Notes: generated from the letters alone by a model not told the origin. Positions 26,411 to 34,776 are shown, counted from the stretch's first letter. The stretch is DNA of 64,000 nucleotides from Sinorhizobium terangae (GCF_029714365.1 NZ_CP121660.1:1302001-1366000); one strand, 5' to 3'. Numbers and translations are program-made.

Positions 26411-27645
26411 TGAAGCTTTCCTTCCTTCACCGCCGTTTCATACCAGGAGACCAGCAGGCGGCGTTCTTCTTCGGTTATACCGGTAACATTGGCGGGCGGC
26501 ATGGCATGCGAGCGCCCGGCCTGCAGATAGATTTCGCGGGCATGCGCGACGATTTCGCCGTCGTTTTCCAGGACGACGCCCTTCGGCGGCACGATGAGCC
26601 CCTCCCAGCCGGGCTCCTTGGCATGGCACATGGAGCAGCGGCCGAGCACGGTGTCGCGCACCTTTTCGAAGTCCGCCGACGCGACAACGGACTGTTCGGC
26701 CGTTGAAGCTTGGGCTTCGCCGCCTTGGGAAAGAATCTTGGGCACGGTCGAGAGCCACATGATCACGATGAAGAGCACAGCGGTGACGAGCCAGGTCCAG
26801 GTCGGGCTGCCCTTGCGGGCGTGCCGGGTGTTGAACCAGTGGCGGATCGTGACCCCCATCAGGAAGACGAGCGAAGCGATCATCCAGTTGTACTGGGTGC
26901 CGAAGGCCAGCGGATAGTGGTTCGACAGCATCAGGAACAGAACGGGCAGCGTCAGGTAGTTGTTGTGGGTCGAGCGCTGCTTTGCCTGCTTGCCGAGCGC
27001 CGGATCGGGCGTCCGGCCCGCGATCAGATCGGCAACGACCTTCTTCTGGTTCGGAATGATGATGAAGAACACGTTCGCCGACATGATCGTCGCCGTGAAG
27101 GCGCCGAGATGCAGATAGGCGGCCCGGCCGGTGAAGAGCTGGGTGTAGCCCCAGGCAACACCCACAAGCACGAAATAGAGCAGCACCATCAGCCGGGTGT
27201 TGTCGTTGCCGAGCGGCGAGCGACAGACGGTGTCATAGGCGAGCCAGCCGAAAACAAGCGAGGCGAGCGAAATGGCGATCGCCGTCGGCTTCGACACGTC
27301 GAGTACGTTCGGATCGATCAGATAGAGGTCGGCACCGGCATAGTAGACAAGGGCAAGCATTCCGAAGCCGGAAAGCCAGGTGACGTAGGACTCCCATTTG
27401 AACCAGATCAGGTGCTCGGGCATGTTTTCCGGCGCCACCAGATATTTCTGGATGTGATAGAAGCCGCCACCGTGGACCTGCCATTCCTCGCCATAGGCGC
27501 CGACCGGCAGGCCCTGCCGCTGTCTCAAGCCAAGGTCGAGCGCGACGAAGTAGAAGGACGAACCGATCCAGGCGATGCCGGTGATGACATGCAGCCATCT
27601 CACGGCAAATGTCAGCCAGTCCCAGGCAATGGCAAATTCATACAT
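26407..27645 (-). CDS. puuD: Membrane urate oxidase with cytochrome c domain (PuuD)
   Basis: A 412-aa integral membrane protein. The N-terminal 300 residues carry about eight hydrophobic segments and the Urate_ox_N signature (WLHVITGIAWIGSSFYFV, HGGGFYHIQKY). The C-terminal 80 residues are a periplasmic cytochrome c with heme motif CSMCH (residues 337-341) and a likely axial methionine in HAMPPANVT. PuuD converts urate to 5-hydroxyisourate and passes electrons to the respiratory chain, replacing soluble uricase. GGGAGAG precedes ATG 27645. First gene of the puuD-guaD operon, divergent from a LysR gene. Confidence 0.93.
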   Translation of the reverse strand: MYEFAIAWDWLTFAVRWLHVITGIAWIGSSFYFVALDLGLRQRQGLPVGAYGEEWQVHGGGFYHIQKYLVAPENMPEHLIWFKWESYVTWLSGFGMLALVYYAGADLYLIDPNVLDVSKPTAIAISLASLVFGWLAYDTVCRSPLGNDNTRLMVLLYFVLVGVAWGYTQLFTGRAAYLHLGAFTATIMSANVFFIIIPNQKKVVADLIAGRTPDPALGKQAKQRSTHNNYLTLPVLFLMLSNHYPLAFGTQYNWMIASLVFLMGVTIRHWFNTRHARKGSPTWTWLVTAVLFIVIMWLSTVPKILSQGGEAQASTAEQSVVASADFEKVRDTVLGRCSMCHAKEPGWEGLIVPPKGVVLENDGEIVAHAREIYLQAGRSHAMPPANVTGITEEERRLLVSWYETAVKEGKLQ

Positions 27646-27720
27646 GCAGCTCTCCCATTTTTCTGGGCGGCATTATGTGTCATTGCTTGGGCAGGGGAGA
27701 ACGCCGCGCGACCACCAACT

Positions 27721-27730
27721 CTTTCAAAAA
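27721..27730. promoter_or_regulatory. CTTTCAAA element upstream of puuD
   Basis: CTTTCAAA followed by an A-run (27721-27732) lies 76 bp before the puuD start. It is related to the ACTTTCAAATTTTT element found exactly repeated at 39141-39154 and 55613-55626 before uraH/puuE and azgA. Here the tract after CTTTCAAA is A not T, so the match is partial. Confidence 0.35.
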
Positions 27731-27803
27731 AAACTATAAAATCGAAGGAGCGCGGATACGCTACTGCATGGCCCGTTAAATCGGAGTCGATTTGGGAATA
27801 AAA

Positions 27804-27819
27804 TTGTGCAGAAATTCAA
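27804..27819. promoter_or_regulatory. Possible LysR-type binding dyad
   Basis: TTG (27804-27806) and CAA (27817-27819) form a weak TTG-N10-CAA dyad in the AT-rich divergent region between puuD and the LysR gene. LysR proteins commonly bind loose T-N11-A sites in such positions. This is a weak motif. Confidence 0.25.
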
Positions 27820-27886
27820 AGCGTTAAAACGACCTTTCGCACGCTGAAGCGCGCCGGTCGGCATCGGAGGAGCATAGGCGGGAGGC

Positions 27887-28801
27887 ATGTCTTATCTCGA
27901 TAATGTACGCGTTTTCGTGCGTGTCGTGGAACTCGGAACGCTGTCGGCCGCAGGGCGCGACCAGCGGGTGACGCCTGCGGTTGCCAGCAACCGGATAAAG
28001 GAGTTGGAGCGGCATATGGGCGTTCGCCTCTTCAACCGCACGACCCGCAAGCTGACGCCGACGGAGCACGGGCGCGTCTTCTATGACGGCGCCGTCAAAA
28101 TTCTCGAGGCCGTGAACGAGGCCGAAAGCGCCATCGCCGATCTCTCGCGCAATCCGAAAGGGGCGCTTCGCATCACCGCGCCGCTTGGCATCGGTCGCCG
28201 GCTGATTGCCTCCGGCATTCCGGAGTTCCACGACAAATATCCGGATATCGAGGTGCGCCTGCGCCTCTCCGACCACAATATCGATATCTTGAGCGAAGGT
28301 GTCGACGTTGCGTTCAAGCTCGGCATTCTTGAGGATTCGAACCTGCGCATGCGCGGCATCATGAACTGCGATCGGGTGGTCTGCGGCGCGCCTGCCTATT
28401 TCGAGCGGCGCGGCACACCGGCTACTCCCGATGAGCTCATCACCGAACATCACGACTGTCTGCTGCTGCGCTATCCCGGCTCCAAGGAATACTACTGGAC
28501 GCTGCAGACGCCCGACGGCGTGCGCAAGTTCGAGGTGAGCGGCCCCTATGATTCCGACGACGGCGACGTGCTGACGCAATGGGCGCTCGACGGCCGCGGG
28601 ATCATCAACAAGCCGCTGTTCGAGGTGAAGCAGTACATCAATGAAGGCGTCCTGGTCCCGATCCTGCAGGATACACCGCCGCTCAGTGCGCAGCTGGCGG
28701 CGATCTATCCGCACAAACGTTTCCAGGATCCAAAGGTACGGCTGATCATCGACTTCATGGCCGAGCGCTGCCAGCGGCTGATCGGCAAATTGCTAGCATG
28801 A
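27887..28801 (+). CDS. LysR-family transcriptional regulator divergent from puuD
   Basis: A 304-aa regulator. The N-terminal winged helix (NVRVFVRVVELGTLSAAGRD, VTPAVASNRIKELERHMG, LFNRTTRKLTPTEHG) is of the group that includes DsdC/AaeR-like regulators. The effector domain follows (LRITAPLGIGRRLIASGIPEF). GGGAGG is immediately before ATG 27887, with a second GGAGGA further upstream. The 241-bp divergent spacing from puuD-guaD makes it a candidate regulator of purine catabolism. Target and ligand are inferred from position only. Confidence 0.9.
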   Translation: MSYLDNVRVFVRVVELGTLSAAGRDQRVTPAVASNRIKELERHMGVRLFNRTTRKLTPTEHGRVFYDGAVKILEAVNEAESAIADLSRNPKGALRITAPLGIGRRLIASGIPEFHDKYPDIEVRLRLSDHNIDILSEGVDVAFKLGILEDSNLRMRGIMNCDRVVCGAPAYFERRGTPATPDELITEHHDCLLLRYPGSKEYYWTLQTPDGVRKFEVSGPYDSDDGDVLTQWALDGRGIINKPLFEVKQYINEGVLVPILQDTPPLSAQLAAIYPHKRFQDPKVRLIIDFMAERCQRLIGKLLA

Positions 28802-28928
28802 CATTTGGCGGGCGATTTTCCGTCGACACTGGAAGGCCGCATAATGCTCGGCGAATGCCGGCGCATTTCGCTGCTTGCGTCCTATCGCACGCGCGGTCGC
28901 CCCGGACTTGCTGACGGCAAATCTGAAC

Positions 28929-29032
28929 TAAAGCGCATCGCGTTCAATCGGACTCATGCGACGCGCTTTAGGTCATTGCTTTTATGCATGTCGTTGTCCC
29001 AAAACCGACGCACACTTTTGGGCGACACGCAT
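28929..29032 (+). repeat. Second family of palindromic repeats next to RIME1 copy B
   Basis: Two further palindromes precede RIME1 copy B. CTAAAGCGC (28929-28937) pairs with GCGCTTTAG (28964-28972). ATGCATGTCG (28984-28993) loosely pairs with CGACACGCAT (29023-29032), with an inner CCCAAAA/TTTTGGG stem. I recall similar sequences as abundant in Sinorhizobium intergenic regions. They follow the LysR stop (28801). Confidence 0.65.
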
Positions 29033-29135
29033 TACAGCGCCGCGCGTCCAATCGGACGCGCAAAGATCGCTGTAGCACTTTGATTTGCTGCATGATTTTA
29101 TCCTTAAATCGATTCCGATTTAAGGAATCGTGCAG
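29033..29135 (+). repeat. RIME1-type intergenic mosaic element, copy B
   Basis: Arm 1: TACAGCG (29033-29039) pairs with CGCTGTA around 29068-29074, with inner GCGCGTCC/GGACGCGC. The linker contains CACTTTGATT. Arm 2: CTGCATGATT (from 29088) pairs with the GTGCAG end near 29135, with a strong inner CCTTAAATCG/CGATTTAAGG stem. Arm order matches copy C and is the reverse of copies A and D. Confidence 0.8.
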
Positions 29136-29146
29136 CAGCTGGAAAG

Positions 29147-29184
29147 AAGAGGGAGGGCGCGCTCTTGTGAGCGACCGCCCTCCC
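29147..29184 (-). terminator. Terminator of the poly-aspartate gene
   Basis: GGGAGGGCG (29151-29159 on plus) and CGCCCTCCC (29176-29184) form a 9-bp stem. On the minus strand it is followed by a pyrimidine-rich TCTTCTTT tract. It lies 57 bp beyond the stop of the poly-Asp gene. The core GAGGGCGGTCGCT is shared with the terminator of the paralogous gene upstream. Confidence 0.7.
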
Positions 29185-29240
29185 AAATGTTCTGCCCGTT
29201 AACGATCAATGACGGTTGTTGGATTTACCCGGGCACGCTG

Positions 29241-29534
29241 TCAGTCGTCGTCATCATCGTCATCATCGTCATCGTCATCGTCGTCGTCATCATCGTCGTC
29301 ATCGTCGTCGTCGTCGTCATCATCGTCGTCGTCATCATCATCATCATCATCATCATCATGATGATGATCGGCATCGCCGCGCTTACCATCACGAACGCGC
29401 TCGCGATGCGAATCACGGCGACCTTTGTCGCGTTTCTCGTCGGCCTTGGCGATATCTATCGCGGAAGGGGTAGCGAACGGTGCCACCAGCGCCAATGCCG
29501 TTGAAAGGATAAGAATGCGTCTTAGCTTGTTCAT
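29241..29534 (-). CDS. Secreted poly-aspartate protein
   Basis: A 97-aa protein. The start at 29534 has GGGAGGG just upstream and begins a signal peptide (MNKLRRILILSTALALVAPF, cleavage near residues 25-31). A basic segment follows (KADEKRDKGRRDSHRER), then HHH and 38 aspartates to the end (codons 29244-29357, mixed GAT and GAC). The mature protein is thus a short basic stretch with an extremely acidic tail. Its signal peptide closely matches that of the Gly/Asp-rich protein at 30040-30462, and leaders and terminators are also alike, so the two genes are paralogues. Function unknown; divalent cation binding is a reasonable guess. Confidence 0.8.
   Translation of the reverse strand: MNKLRRILILSTALALVAPFATPSAIDIAKADEKRDKGRRDSHRERVRDGKRGDADHHHDDDDDDDDDDDDDDDDDDDDDDDDDDDDDDDDDDDDDD
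29244..29357. repeat. GAT/GAC trinucleotide tract coding poly-Asp
   Basis: 114 bases made only of GAC and GAT codons (on the minus strand), mixed in irregular order with a run of GAT at one end. Such a tract is prone to slippage, and any gain or loss of whole triplets would keep the reading frame and change only tail length. Confidence 0.85.
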
Positions 29535-30039
29535 TGCGCCCTCCCTCGTGGTTTCTCCACGGTTGCAGGAACAGCGGACTACCGTCCGCCGCGATACGCT
29601 TAAACTAAAGCAAAAAATTACCCGAAAATTGCTTGTATAAGCACAAGTCACTCGAGCTAGAGCTTGAATTGTACGCAATTCGCTCAGGGGCCTTTTTTAT
29701 CCTTATGACACGCCCCTACTCGGCGTGCGAGCATGCAAGCACGTCCAATTTACATCGCCAGACACTGCGCACTTGCAATAAGCTATACATTCGCAACTGC
29801 TAATTTATCACCAGGAGGGTCAAGTAGAAACAACCCAAAGGGGTTATGTACTGCATTCTGGTCGCTCAGAACGTACCAATTTTTGCTTAATCCAAACGCA
29901 CGACACAGCTGACACCCCGAGCAGGCGTCAGGTCTTCCACGTCGACTCCGGCGGGGTCGCTTCGCGCTCTTCCCGCTTCGGTGCTTCGAACAAAGGAGGG
30001 CGGTCCTCCTGCAAGCGACCGCCCTCACATTTCCGCGTT
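29535..30039. other. Leader and spacer between the two acidic-protein genes
   Basis: 505 bp without a convincing gene. It contains the poly-Asp gene's leader: a small CGTGG/CCACG hairpin at 29547-29561 just before the ribosome site, a GCGGAC/GTCCGC hairpin near 29573-29589, and an element at 29827-29855 (CAACCC, then GGGTTATGTACTGC) that resembles one at 30736-30765 upstream of the paralogue. The terminator of the paralogue lies at 29991-30026. Confidence 0.55.
29991..30026 (-). terminator. Terminator of the Gly/Asp-rich protein gene
   Basis: GAGGGCGGTC (29996-30005 on plus) and GACCGCCCTC (30017-30026) form a perfect 10-bp stem. On the minus strand it is followed by CTTTGTT. It begins 14 bp after the stop of the Gly/Asp-rich gene. 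Confidence 0.75.
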
Positions 30040-30462
30040 TTATCGATTAACGTCGGTCTTGCCGGATTTGCCGGGTACCCCGTCACCGCCGCCGTTGCCG
30101 AAGCCGTTGTTGCCCTTCGGGCCATGGCCGTGGCCATTGCCGCCGCCGTCACCGTCTCCGTCGCCGTCCCCATCGCCGTCGCCGTCTCCATCACCGTCTC
30201 CGCCGCCGTCGCCGTCCCCATCGCCGCCGCCGTCACCGTCGCCGTCGCCATCGCCGCCGCCGCTGCCGTCCCCATCGCCGCCGCCGCTGCCGTCACCGTC
30301 ACCGCCACCCCCATCGCCGTCGCCGCTGCCCCCACCATCGCTGCTACCGCCGTCGTAGCCGCCGCCATCCGCGTATGCGACCGCAGTTGCAAATGGGGCC
30401 GCGAACGTCGTCACCAGCGCGAGAGCCGTCGATAGGGTAAGAATGCGTCTCAGCCTGTTCAT
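30040..30462 (-). CDS. Secreted Gly/Asp-repeat protein
   Basis: A 140-aa protein. It starts at 30462 after AAGGAG, with a signal peptide (MNRLRRILTLSTALALVTTF, cleavage near AYAD) that nearly copies that of the poly-Asp protein. The mature part is almost entirely glycine and aspartate: blocks of GGGDGDG and long GDGDGDGD runs to about residue 110, then a tail with GNGHGHGPKGNNGFGN. Alternating Gly-Asp is suited to binding calcium or other divalent cations, though it lacks the nine-residue RTX consensus. The opposite-strand reading (Pro/Ser repeats) has no ribosome site or signal peptide. Function unknown. Confidence 0.8.
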   Translation of the reverse strand: MNRLRRILTLSTALALVTTFAAPFATAVAYADGGGYDGGSSDGGGSGDGDGGGGDGDGSGGGDGDGSGGGDGDGDGDGGGDGDGDGGGDGDGDGDGDGDGDGDGDGGGNGHGHGPKGNNGFGNGGGDGVPGKSGKTDVNR

Positions 30463-31067
30463 TGCACGCTCCTTGTTTTCACGATGTTTCCGATCGTCGG
30501 GTCGGCGGGCTTCCATTCATCGCAGGTGCTGCAGAACATTAAGCGGGGCTCATTCCGAATTACGCGCAAAGAGAACCGCTCGAAGTAAAATTGCTTAGTC
30601 TAAAAAGCTTCCGTTTATGTCGTTAATGCGTGTCCGCATATATAACAGCGAACTGACAAAGCTATTTCTCTAAGTCTTCAACCACACGACGCACGGAAAA
30701 GTCCGCACTTGACAATGTAACATCAAGCTAGACAACGAAAAGCAGCCCGAATGGGTTATTTCTGCTTAGCCAAGCCGCCCCAAAGGTAATAATTTCGGTT
30801 TAGGCAGCCGAGTTTTCAGGAGAGTCTCAGCATATCGTCCGCTTTTGAAGCAACTCCGGGAAGGTGCCTAACGGTTTCCCTCCAGAACTGGGTGAGCTCA
30901 AAGAGCCGATTGCTTTCCGGTCAGGACAACCGGTTGCGCCAGCCCGGCGGCCAGATCCTTCCAAGCATGCTTCATAGCCCGCGAGTGGGACAGCCGATTT
31001 CAGGTTCCTGTCGCCGGAACAAAAAGGCGATAAATCGTGTTGAGCCGGCACAGGATTCAAACCCGCG
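30463..31067. other. Intergenic region before treY
   Basis: 605 bp with no convincing gene. It holds the leader and promoter of the Gly/Asp-rich gene on the minus strand, including an AT-rich TTATATATGCGG-like stretch (about 30633-30645) and the element at 30736-30765 (CAGCCC, then GGGTTATTTCTGC) resembling 29827-29855. The promoter of treY must lie in its right part, but I see no clear consensus. Confidence 0.45.
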
Positions 31068-33698
31068 ATGCAACCGCCCAACGCAACTTACCGCCTGCAA
31101 TTTCGAAACGGGATGGACTTCGCAAAAGCTGTGGAGTTGGTCCCTCATCTCGTCCGCCTCGGCATATCCCATCTTTACGCCTCGCCGATATTTACCGCCG
31201 TTCCTGGCTCGACGCACGGCTACGATATCGTCGACTTCAACGAGATCGATCCAGCTTTGGGCGGTCGAAAGGGATTGTTGCAGCTGGTCGGCGAACTGAA
31301 AGCCAACGGGCTGGGGATTATTCTCGACATTGTGCCGAACCACATGGCCGCAAGCCTCGACAACGATTGGTGGCACAGCGTCATTGAATCGGGCCGCTCC
31401 AGCGCCTTTGCCGGTCATTTCGACGTCGACCGGCAGTCGCCTCTCACCCTGCCCTTCCTCGGACGGTCTTTCGAAGAAGAGCTCGCCGCCGGCAACGTCC
31501 GGCTCGCCTTCGACCGCAAGCGCAATTGCCTGGCGCTCAAATATTACGACGCGCTGTACCCGCTCAATCCGGCCACCTATCCCGCAATTCTCAAGGAAGC
31601 AAACCCCGCTCTCGAGAGGATCGCGGCCATTGCCGGAGCGGCCGGGCCGAGTGGAGCCACACATCTTCATTCCGACGTTTCCTCGATCGTGAAGACGCCC
31701 GCGGTCGCCGCCGAGCTGGACGAATTTCTCGAACGGCTCTCCGCCGACAAGGATCATCTGCAGCGGCTGCACCAGATGCAGAGCTGGCGGCTTACAAGCT
31801 GGAAGACGGCGCGAGACCAACTGAGCTATCGCCGGTTCTTCGAGATCGCCGGTCTCGTCGGCATGCGTGTCGAGGACCCGACCGTTTTCACGGACACCCA
31901 TAGACTGACTCTCGATTTGATCAAGCAGGGCCTGATTGACGGATTACGGGTCGATCACGTCGACGGCCTTGCCGATCCCGAAGCCTATCTTCATCGGTTG
32001 CGGCAACTCGTCGGCAACAGCACCTACATCGTCGTCGAGAAAATATTGGAGGCGAACGAAGCACTGCCGCAGGAGTGGCCGGTTGAGGGCAGCACGGGCT
32101 ACGAGTTCATCTCCGCACTGGCGGAGCTCCTGACCAACGAGCAGCCTTCTTCCGGGCTTTCGAGTGAGGGACGCAGATCGGTGGTGAGGAAAGCAGTCCT
32201 GGAATGCAAGCTGCAGGTGTTAAATCATAACTTCAATGCCGAGGTCATGCGGCTGACCAGACTTGCCGTCCACATGGGGAACAACGACGGTTCATCGCCG
32301 GATACCGGCCGCAGTGCCGAAGCCATTCGTCAGCTCGTGGCAGAACTGCCGGTCTATCGGACCTATGTCAGCAGCCGCGGCACAACCGAGCGCGATTGCC
32401 GGATCCTGGACGAAATGGAGTTGAAGGCAGTGGCCGCTGCCCCCACCGCCGATGCCGAAATAGCCCTGGTCATTGCCGCGCTGAAGTCGAAGAGCGGCTT
32501 TGCGCACCCGGAATTGCAATCCGAGTTCCGGACGCGCTTTCAGCAGTTGAGCGGCGCCGTCATGGCCAAGGCGGTCGAGGACACCTTCTTCTACAGGATG
32601 ACCGATTATCTCGCCGCAAATGAAGTGGGAGCCGATCCCTTCTGGAGGCCAGGCGGCGTCGACCGCTTTCATGAGATGATGCAGGATCGTGCACGCAATA
32701 TGCAAAACAGCCTTTCGGCAACGTCGACGCATGACACCAAGCGCGGCGAGGACGCACGCGCCCGCCTTTACGCGATCAGCGAGGCGCCGGATGTCTGGGC
32801 AGCTTCGGTCGCGCACTGGCGCGAGATGAATGCCGAGCGGATCCGCCACCTCCCGGGCAGCGACGCGCCGGAAGCCTCCGTGGAGCAGTTTCTGTACCAG
32901 AGCCTGCTCGGTATATGGCCCATCAAGCCCTCTCCCGATGACGACGATCTTTCCTCTCTGCGGGAGCGTCTTTGTGACTTTGCCATCAAGGCGCTTCGGG
33001 AAGCAAAGCTGAGGACGACCTGGGAGTCTCCGGACGAGGGCTACGAAACGGCGGTGACGGGGTTCCTCTCCGACCTCCTCGACTTGCGGAACCGAGCATT
33101 TCTCGAAAGTTTCGAGGCAACGGCACGGCCCTTCATTCAGGCCGGTTTGATCAACAGCCTCTCACAAACGTTGGTCAAACTGACCGCACCGGGAGTCCCG
33201 GATATTTATCAGGGCAGCGAATGTCTCGACTTCAGCCTCGTCGACCCCGATAACCGCCGGCCTTTTTCGCCACGTCCCACGCTCCCCGAACTGCCGCGCG
33301 TGCCGACCGCGAATAATTTCGAAGACTGTAAGCAGTCACTGATCGGGATATGCCTGAACTATCGTCGAAACAGGGGCTCGAACCTTTTTGCGAAGGGTGG
33401 CTACCTCCCCTTGCAACTGCGAGGTTCCGCCTCTCGCCACGCCGCCGCCTTCATGCGCCACACCGACGACGACTTCTCGATCACGCTCGTCCCGCGCCTC
33501 ATCTTCCGCCATACGGACGGGGATCGGCTCTCCGTTCTCCCCGGACTTTGGAAGGACACCTTTCTTGTATGGCCGGATGGCCGCGATCTCGTGCAGATGC
33601 GCAATCTCGCCACGGGCGACGTCGTCGAGCCTCAGCGTCGACTTCCCGTGGCGGACCTGCTGCGCGGCTTCGCAGTTGCCTTCCTCGTTCCGGTGTAA
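31068..33698 (+). CDS. treY: Malto-oligosyltrehalose synthase
   Basis: An 876-aa GH13 enzyme that turns the reducing-end maltose unit of malto-oligosaccharides into a trehalosyl unit. Family segments: NATYRLQFRNG at the N terminus, SPIFTAVPGSTHGYD, DIVPNHMA, the nucleophile in GLRVDHVDGLADP, the acid/base glutamate in VVEKIL, THDTKRGEDARAR, and GVPDIYQGSE. The start at 31068 fits family N termini although the ribosome site is weak. TreZ, its usual partner that releases trehalose, is not in the window, nor are glycogen genes. Likely role: trehalose synthesis for osmotic or desiccation tolerance. Confidence 0.95.
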   Translation: MQPPNATYRLQFRNGMDFAKAVELVPHLVRLGISHLYASPIFTAVPGSTHGYDIVDFNEIDPALGGRKGLLQLVGELKANGLGIILDIVPNHMAASLDNDWWHSVIESGRSSAFAGHFDVDRQSPLTLPFLGRSFEEELAAGNVRLAFDRKRNCLALKYYDALYPLNPATYPAILKEANPALERIAAIAGAAGPSGATHLHSDVSSIVKTPAVAAELDEFLERLSADKDHLQRLHQMQSWRLTSWKTARDQLSYRRFFEIAGLVGMRVEDPTVFTDTHRLTLDLIKQGLIDGLRVDHVDGLADPEAYLHRLRQLVGNSTYIVVEKILEANEALPQEWPVEGSTGYEFISALAELLTNEQPSSGLSSEGRRSVVRKAVLECKLQVLNHNFNAEVMRLTRLAVHMGNNDGSSPDTGRSAEAIRQLVAELPVYRTYVSSRGTTERDCRILDEMELKAVAAAPTADAEIALVIAALKSKSGFAHPELQSEFRTRFQQLSGAVMAKAVEDTFFYRMTDYLAANEVGADPFWRPGGVDRFHEMMQDRARNMQNSLSATSTHDTKRGEDARARLYAISEAPDVWAASVAHWREMNAERIRHLPGSDAPEASVEQFLYQSLLGIWPIKPSPDDDDLSSLRERLCDFAIKALREAKLRTTWESPDEGYETAVTGFLSDLLDLRNRAFLESFEATARPFIQAGLINSLSQTLVKLTAPGVPDIYQGSECLDFSLVDPDNRRPFSPRPTLPELPRVPTANNFEDCKQSLIGICLNYRRNRGSNLFAKGGYLPLQLRGSASRHAAAFMRHTDDDFSITLVPRLIFRHTDGDRLSVLPGLWKDTFLVWPDGRDLVQMRNLATGDVVEPQRRLPVADLLRGFAVAFLVPV

Positions 33699-33751
33699 TC
33701 GGAGCCGACTGGCTCATGAAGAAACTGCCGGTTCTGCCCTCCGAGCGCGCC

Positions 33752-33852
33752 TTACAGCGCCGTGCGTCCTTTAGGACGCACAAAGGACGCTGTAACTCTT
33801 TGATTCCAGCATCGTGCTTTCCGAAAATCGGGTCCGATTTTCGGGCCGATGC
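33752..33852 (+). repeat. RIME1-type intergenic mosaic element, copy C
   Basis: Arm 1: TTACAGCG (33752-33759) pairs with CGCTGTAA (33788-33795), with inner TGCGTCCT/AGGACGCA. The linker contains CTTTGATT. Arm 2: GCATCG (33809-33814) pairs with CGATGC (33847-33852), with inner CCGAAAATCG/CGATTTTCGG. It lies between the convergent treY and xdhC genes and may also act as a terminator-like structure. Confidence 0.8.
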
Positions 33853-33912
33853 GCTAATTGCGCCATCCGGCCTCGGCCTGGCGCGCAGAGCGAGAGCCCC
33901 GTTTGACCTGCC

Positions 33913-34776
33913 TCACGCCCTGACCGGCTTTCGCCGTTTGCGCGACGGTGCATCGTCTTTCGGGTGATCGTGGTTCAGGGCGGCCGTGATGATTTCGGCG
34001 GCGGCAAGCGCGGCGATGACGGCCGGCCGCTTGTCCTTGACCGCCGTCCCGCCGATCGGACAGACGAGCCTGTCGAAAAGCTCCGGACGTTCTATTTCCC
34101 GCGAAAGCCAGCTCTTGAACGTGGCGCGCTTGGTCTTCGAGCCGATCATGCCGACGTAGCAGGCATCCTCGCGACCGAGCGCTTCGGCGGCGATCAGGAA
34201 ATCCAGCGCATGGTCGTGGGTGAGAATGACGAAAGCGCTTCGCGCCGGGGCATCGCGCACCACCGCCTCCGGCATCGCCGTGAGGCAGGTCTCGATCCCG
34301 GGCACATCGACAGCCGAAAGCTCCTGCTCGCGCGTATCGACGAGGATGGTTCGGACCGGGACCAACGAGAGCGCCATGGCGAGTGCATCGCCGACATGGC
34401 CAGCGCCGAAGACATAGACATGCGGCCTCCGGGCGATCTCGCGATCGCTGCGCTCGATCAGTGCCGCTTGGGTTTGCCTGTCGACCGCCTTGAAGGCGAG
34501 CGCTACGCGACCGCCACAGCATTGGCCGATCTCGGGGCCAAGCGGGATCGTCAGCTCGTAATCCGCGCTCGCTCCCTGGAGGAGCTTCCGCGCGTGATCG
34601 ATCGCCATATATTCCAGCTGGCCGCCGCCGATCGTGGCGAAGGTGCGATCCTTCGAGACGAGCATCCAGGCATCCGTATCGCGAGGGGTCGAGCCGGCCG
34701 CGACGGCCACCTCGACGAGAATCGAGAGCGCTTCTCGGTTCAAGAAAGCTCGGATATCCTCTCTGCTCGCCAGCAT
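33913..34776 (-). CDS. xdhC: Xanthine dehydrogenase accessory protein XdhC
   Basis: A 287-aa chaperone that binds and sulfurates the molybdenum cofactor and inserts it into the XdhB subunit. Conserved parts: VEVAVAAGSTPRDTDAWMLV, FATIGGGQLEYMAI, LGPEIGQCCGGRVAL (cofactor-binding cysteines), a Rossmann-like VYVFGAGHVGDALA, and CYVGMIGSKTKR. ATG 34776 fits family N termini and has AGGAA upstream; the frame is open to 34836. Last gene of uraH-xdhA-xdhB-xdhC, 62 bp after xdhB. Confidence 0.94.
   Translation of the reverse strand: MLASREDIRAFLNREALSILVEVAVAAGSTPRDTDAWMLVSKDRTFATIGGGQLEYMAIDHARKLLQGASADYELTIPLGPEIGQCCGGRVALAFKAVDRQTQAALIERSDREIARRPHVYVFGAGHVGDALAMALSLVPVRTILVDTREQELSAVDVPGIETCLTAMPEAVVRDAPARSAFVILTHDHALDFLIAAEALGREDACYVGMIGSKTKRATFKSWLSREIERPELFDRLVCPIGGTAVKDKRPAVIAALAAAEIITAALNHDHPKDDAPSRKRRKPVRA

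Noticed and set aside
29216..29473. His/Arg or Val/Ile repeat frames over the poly-Asp tract
   Set aside because: All frames of a triplet repeat stay open; only the minus-strand frame joins a signal peptide and ribosome site.
30100..30350. CRISPR-like regular repeats
   Set aside because: The periodicity is 3, 6 or 9 bases from Gly-Asp codons, not 30-40 base repeats with unique spacers.
29981..30358. Pro/Ser-repeat protein on the plus strand over the Gly/Asp gene
   Set aside because: It is the antisense of the Gly/Asp repeat, lacks a ribosome site and signal peptide, whereas the minus-strand gene has both, plus a paralogue and a terminator.
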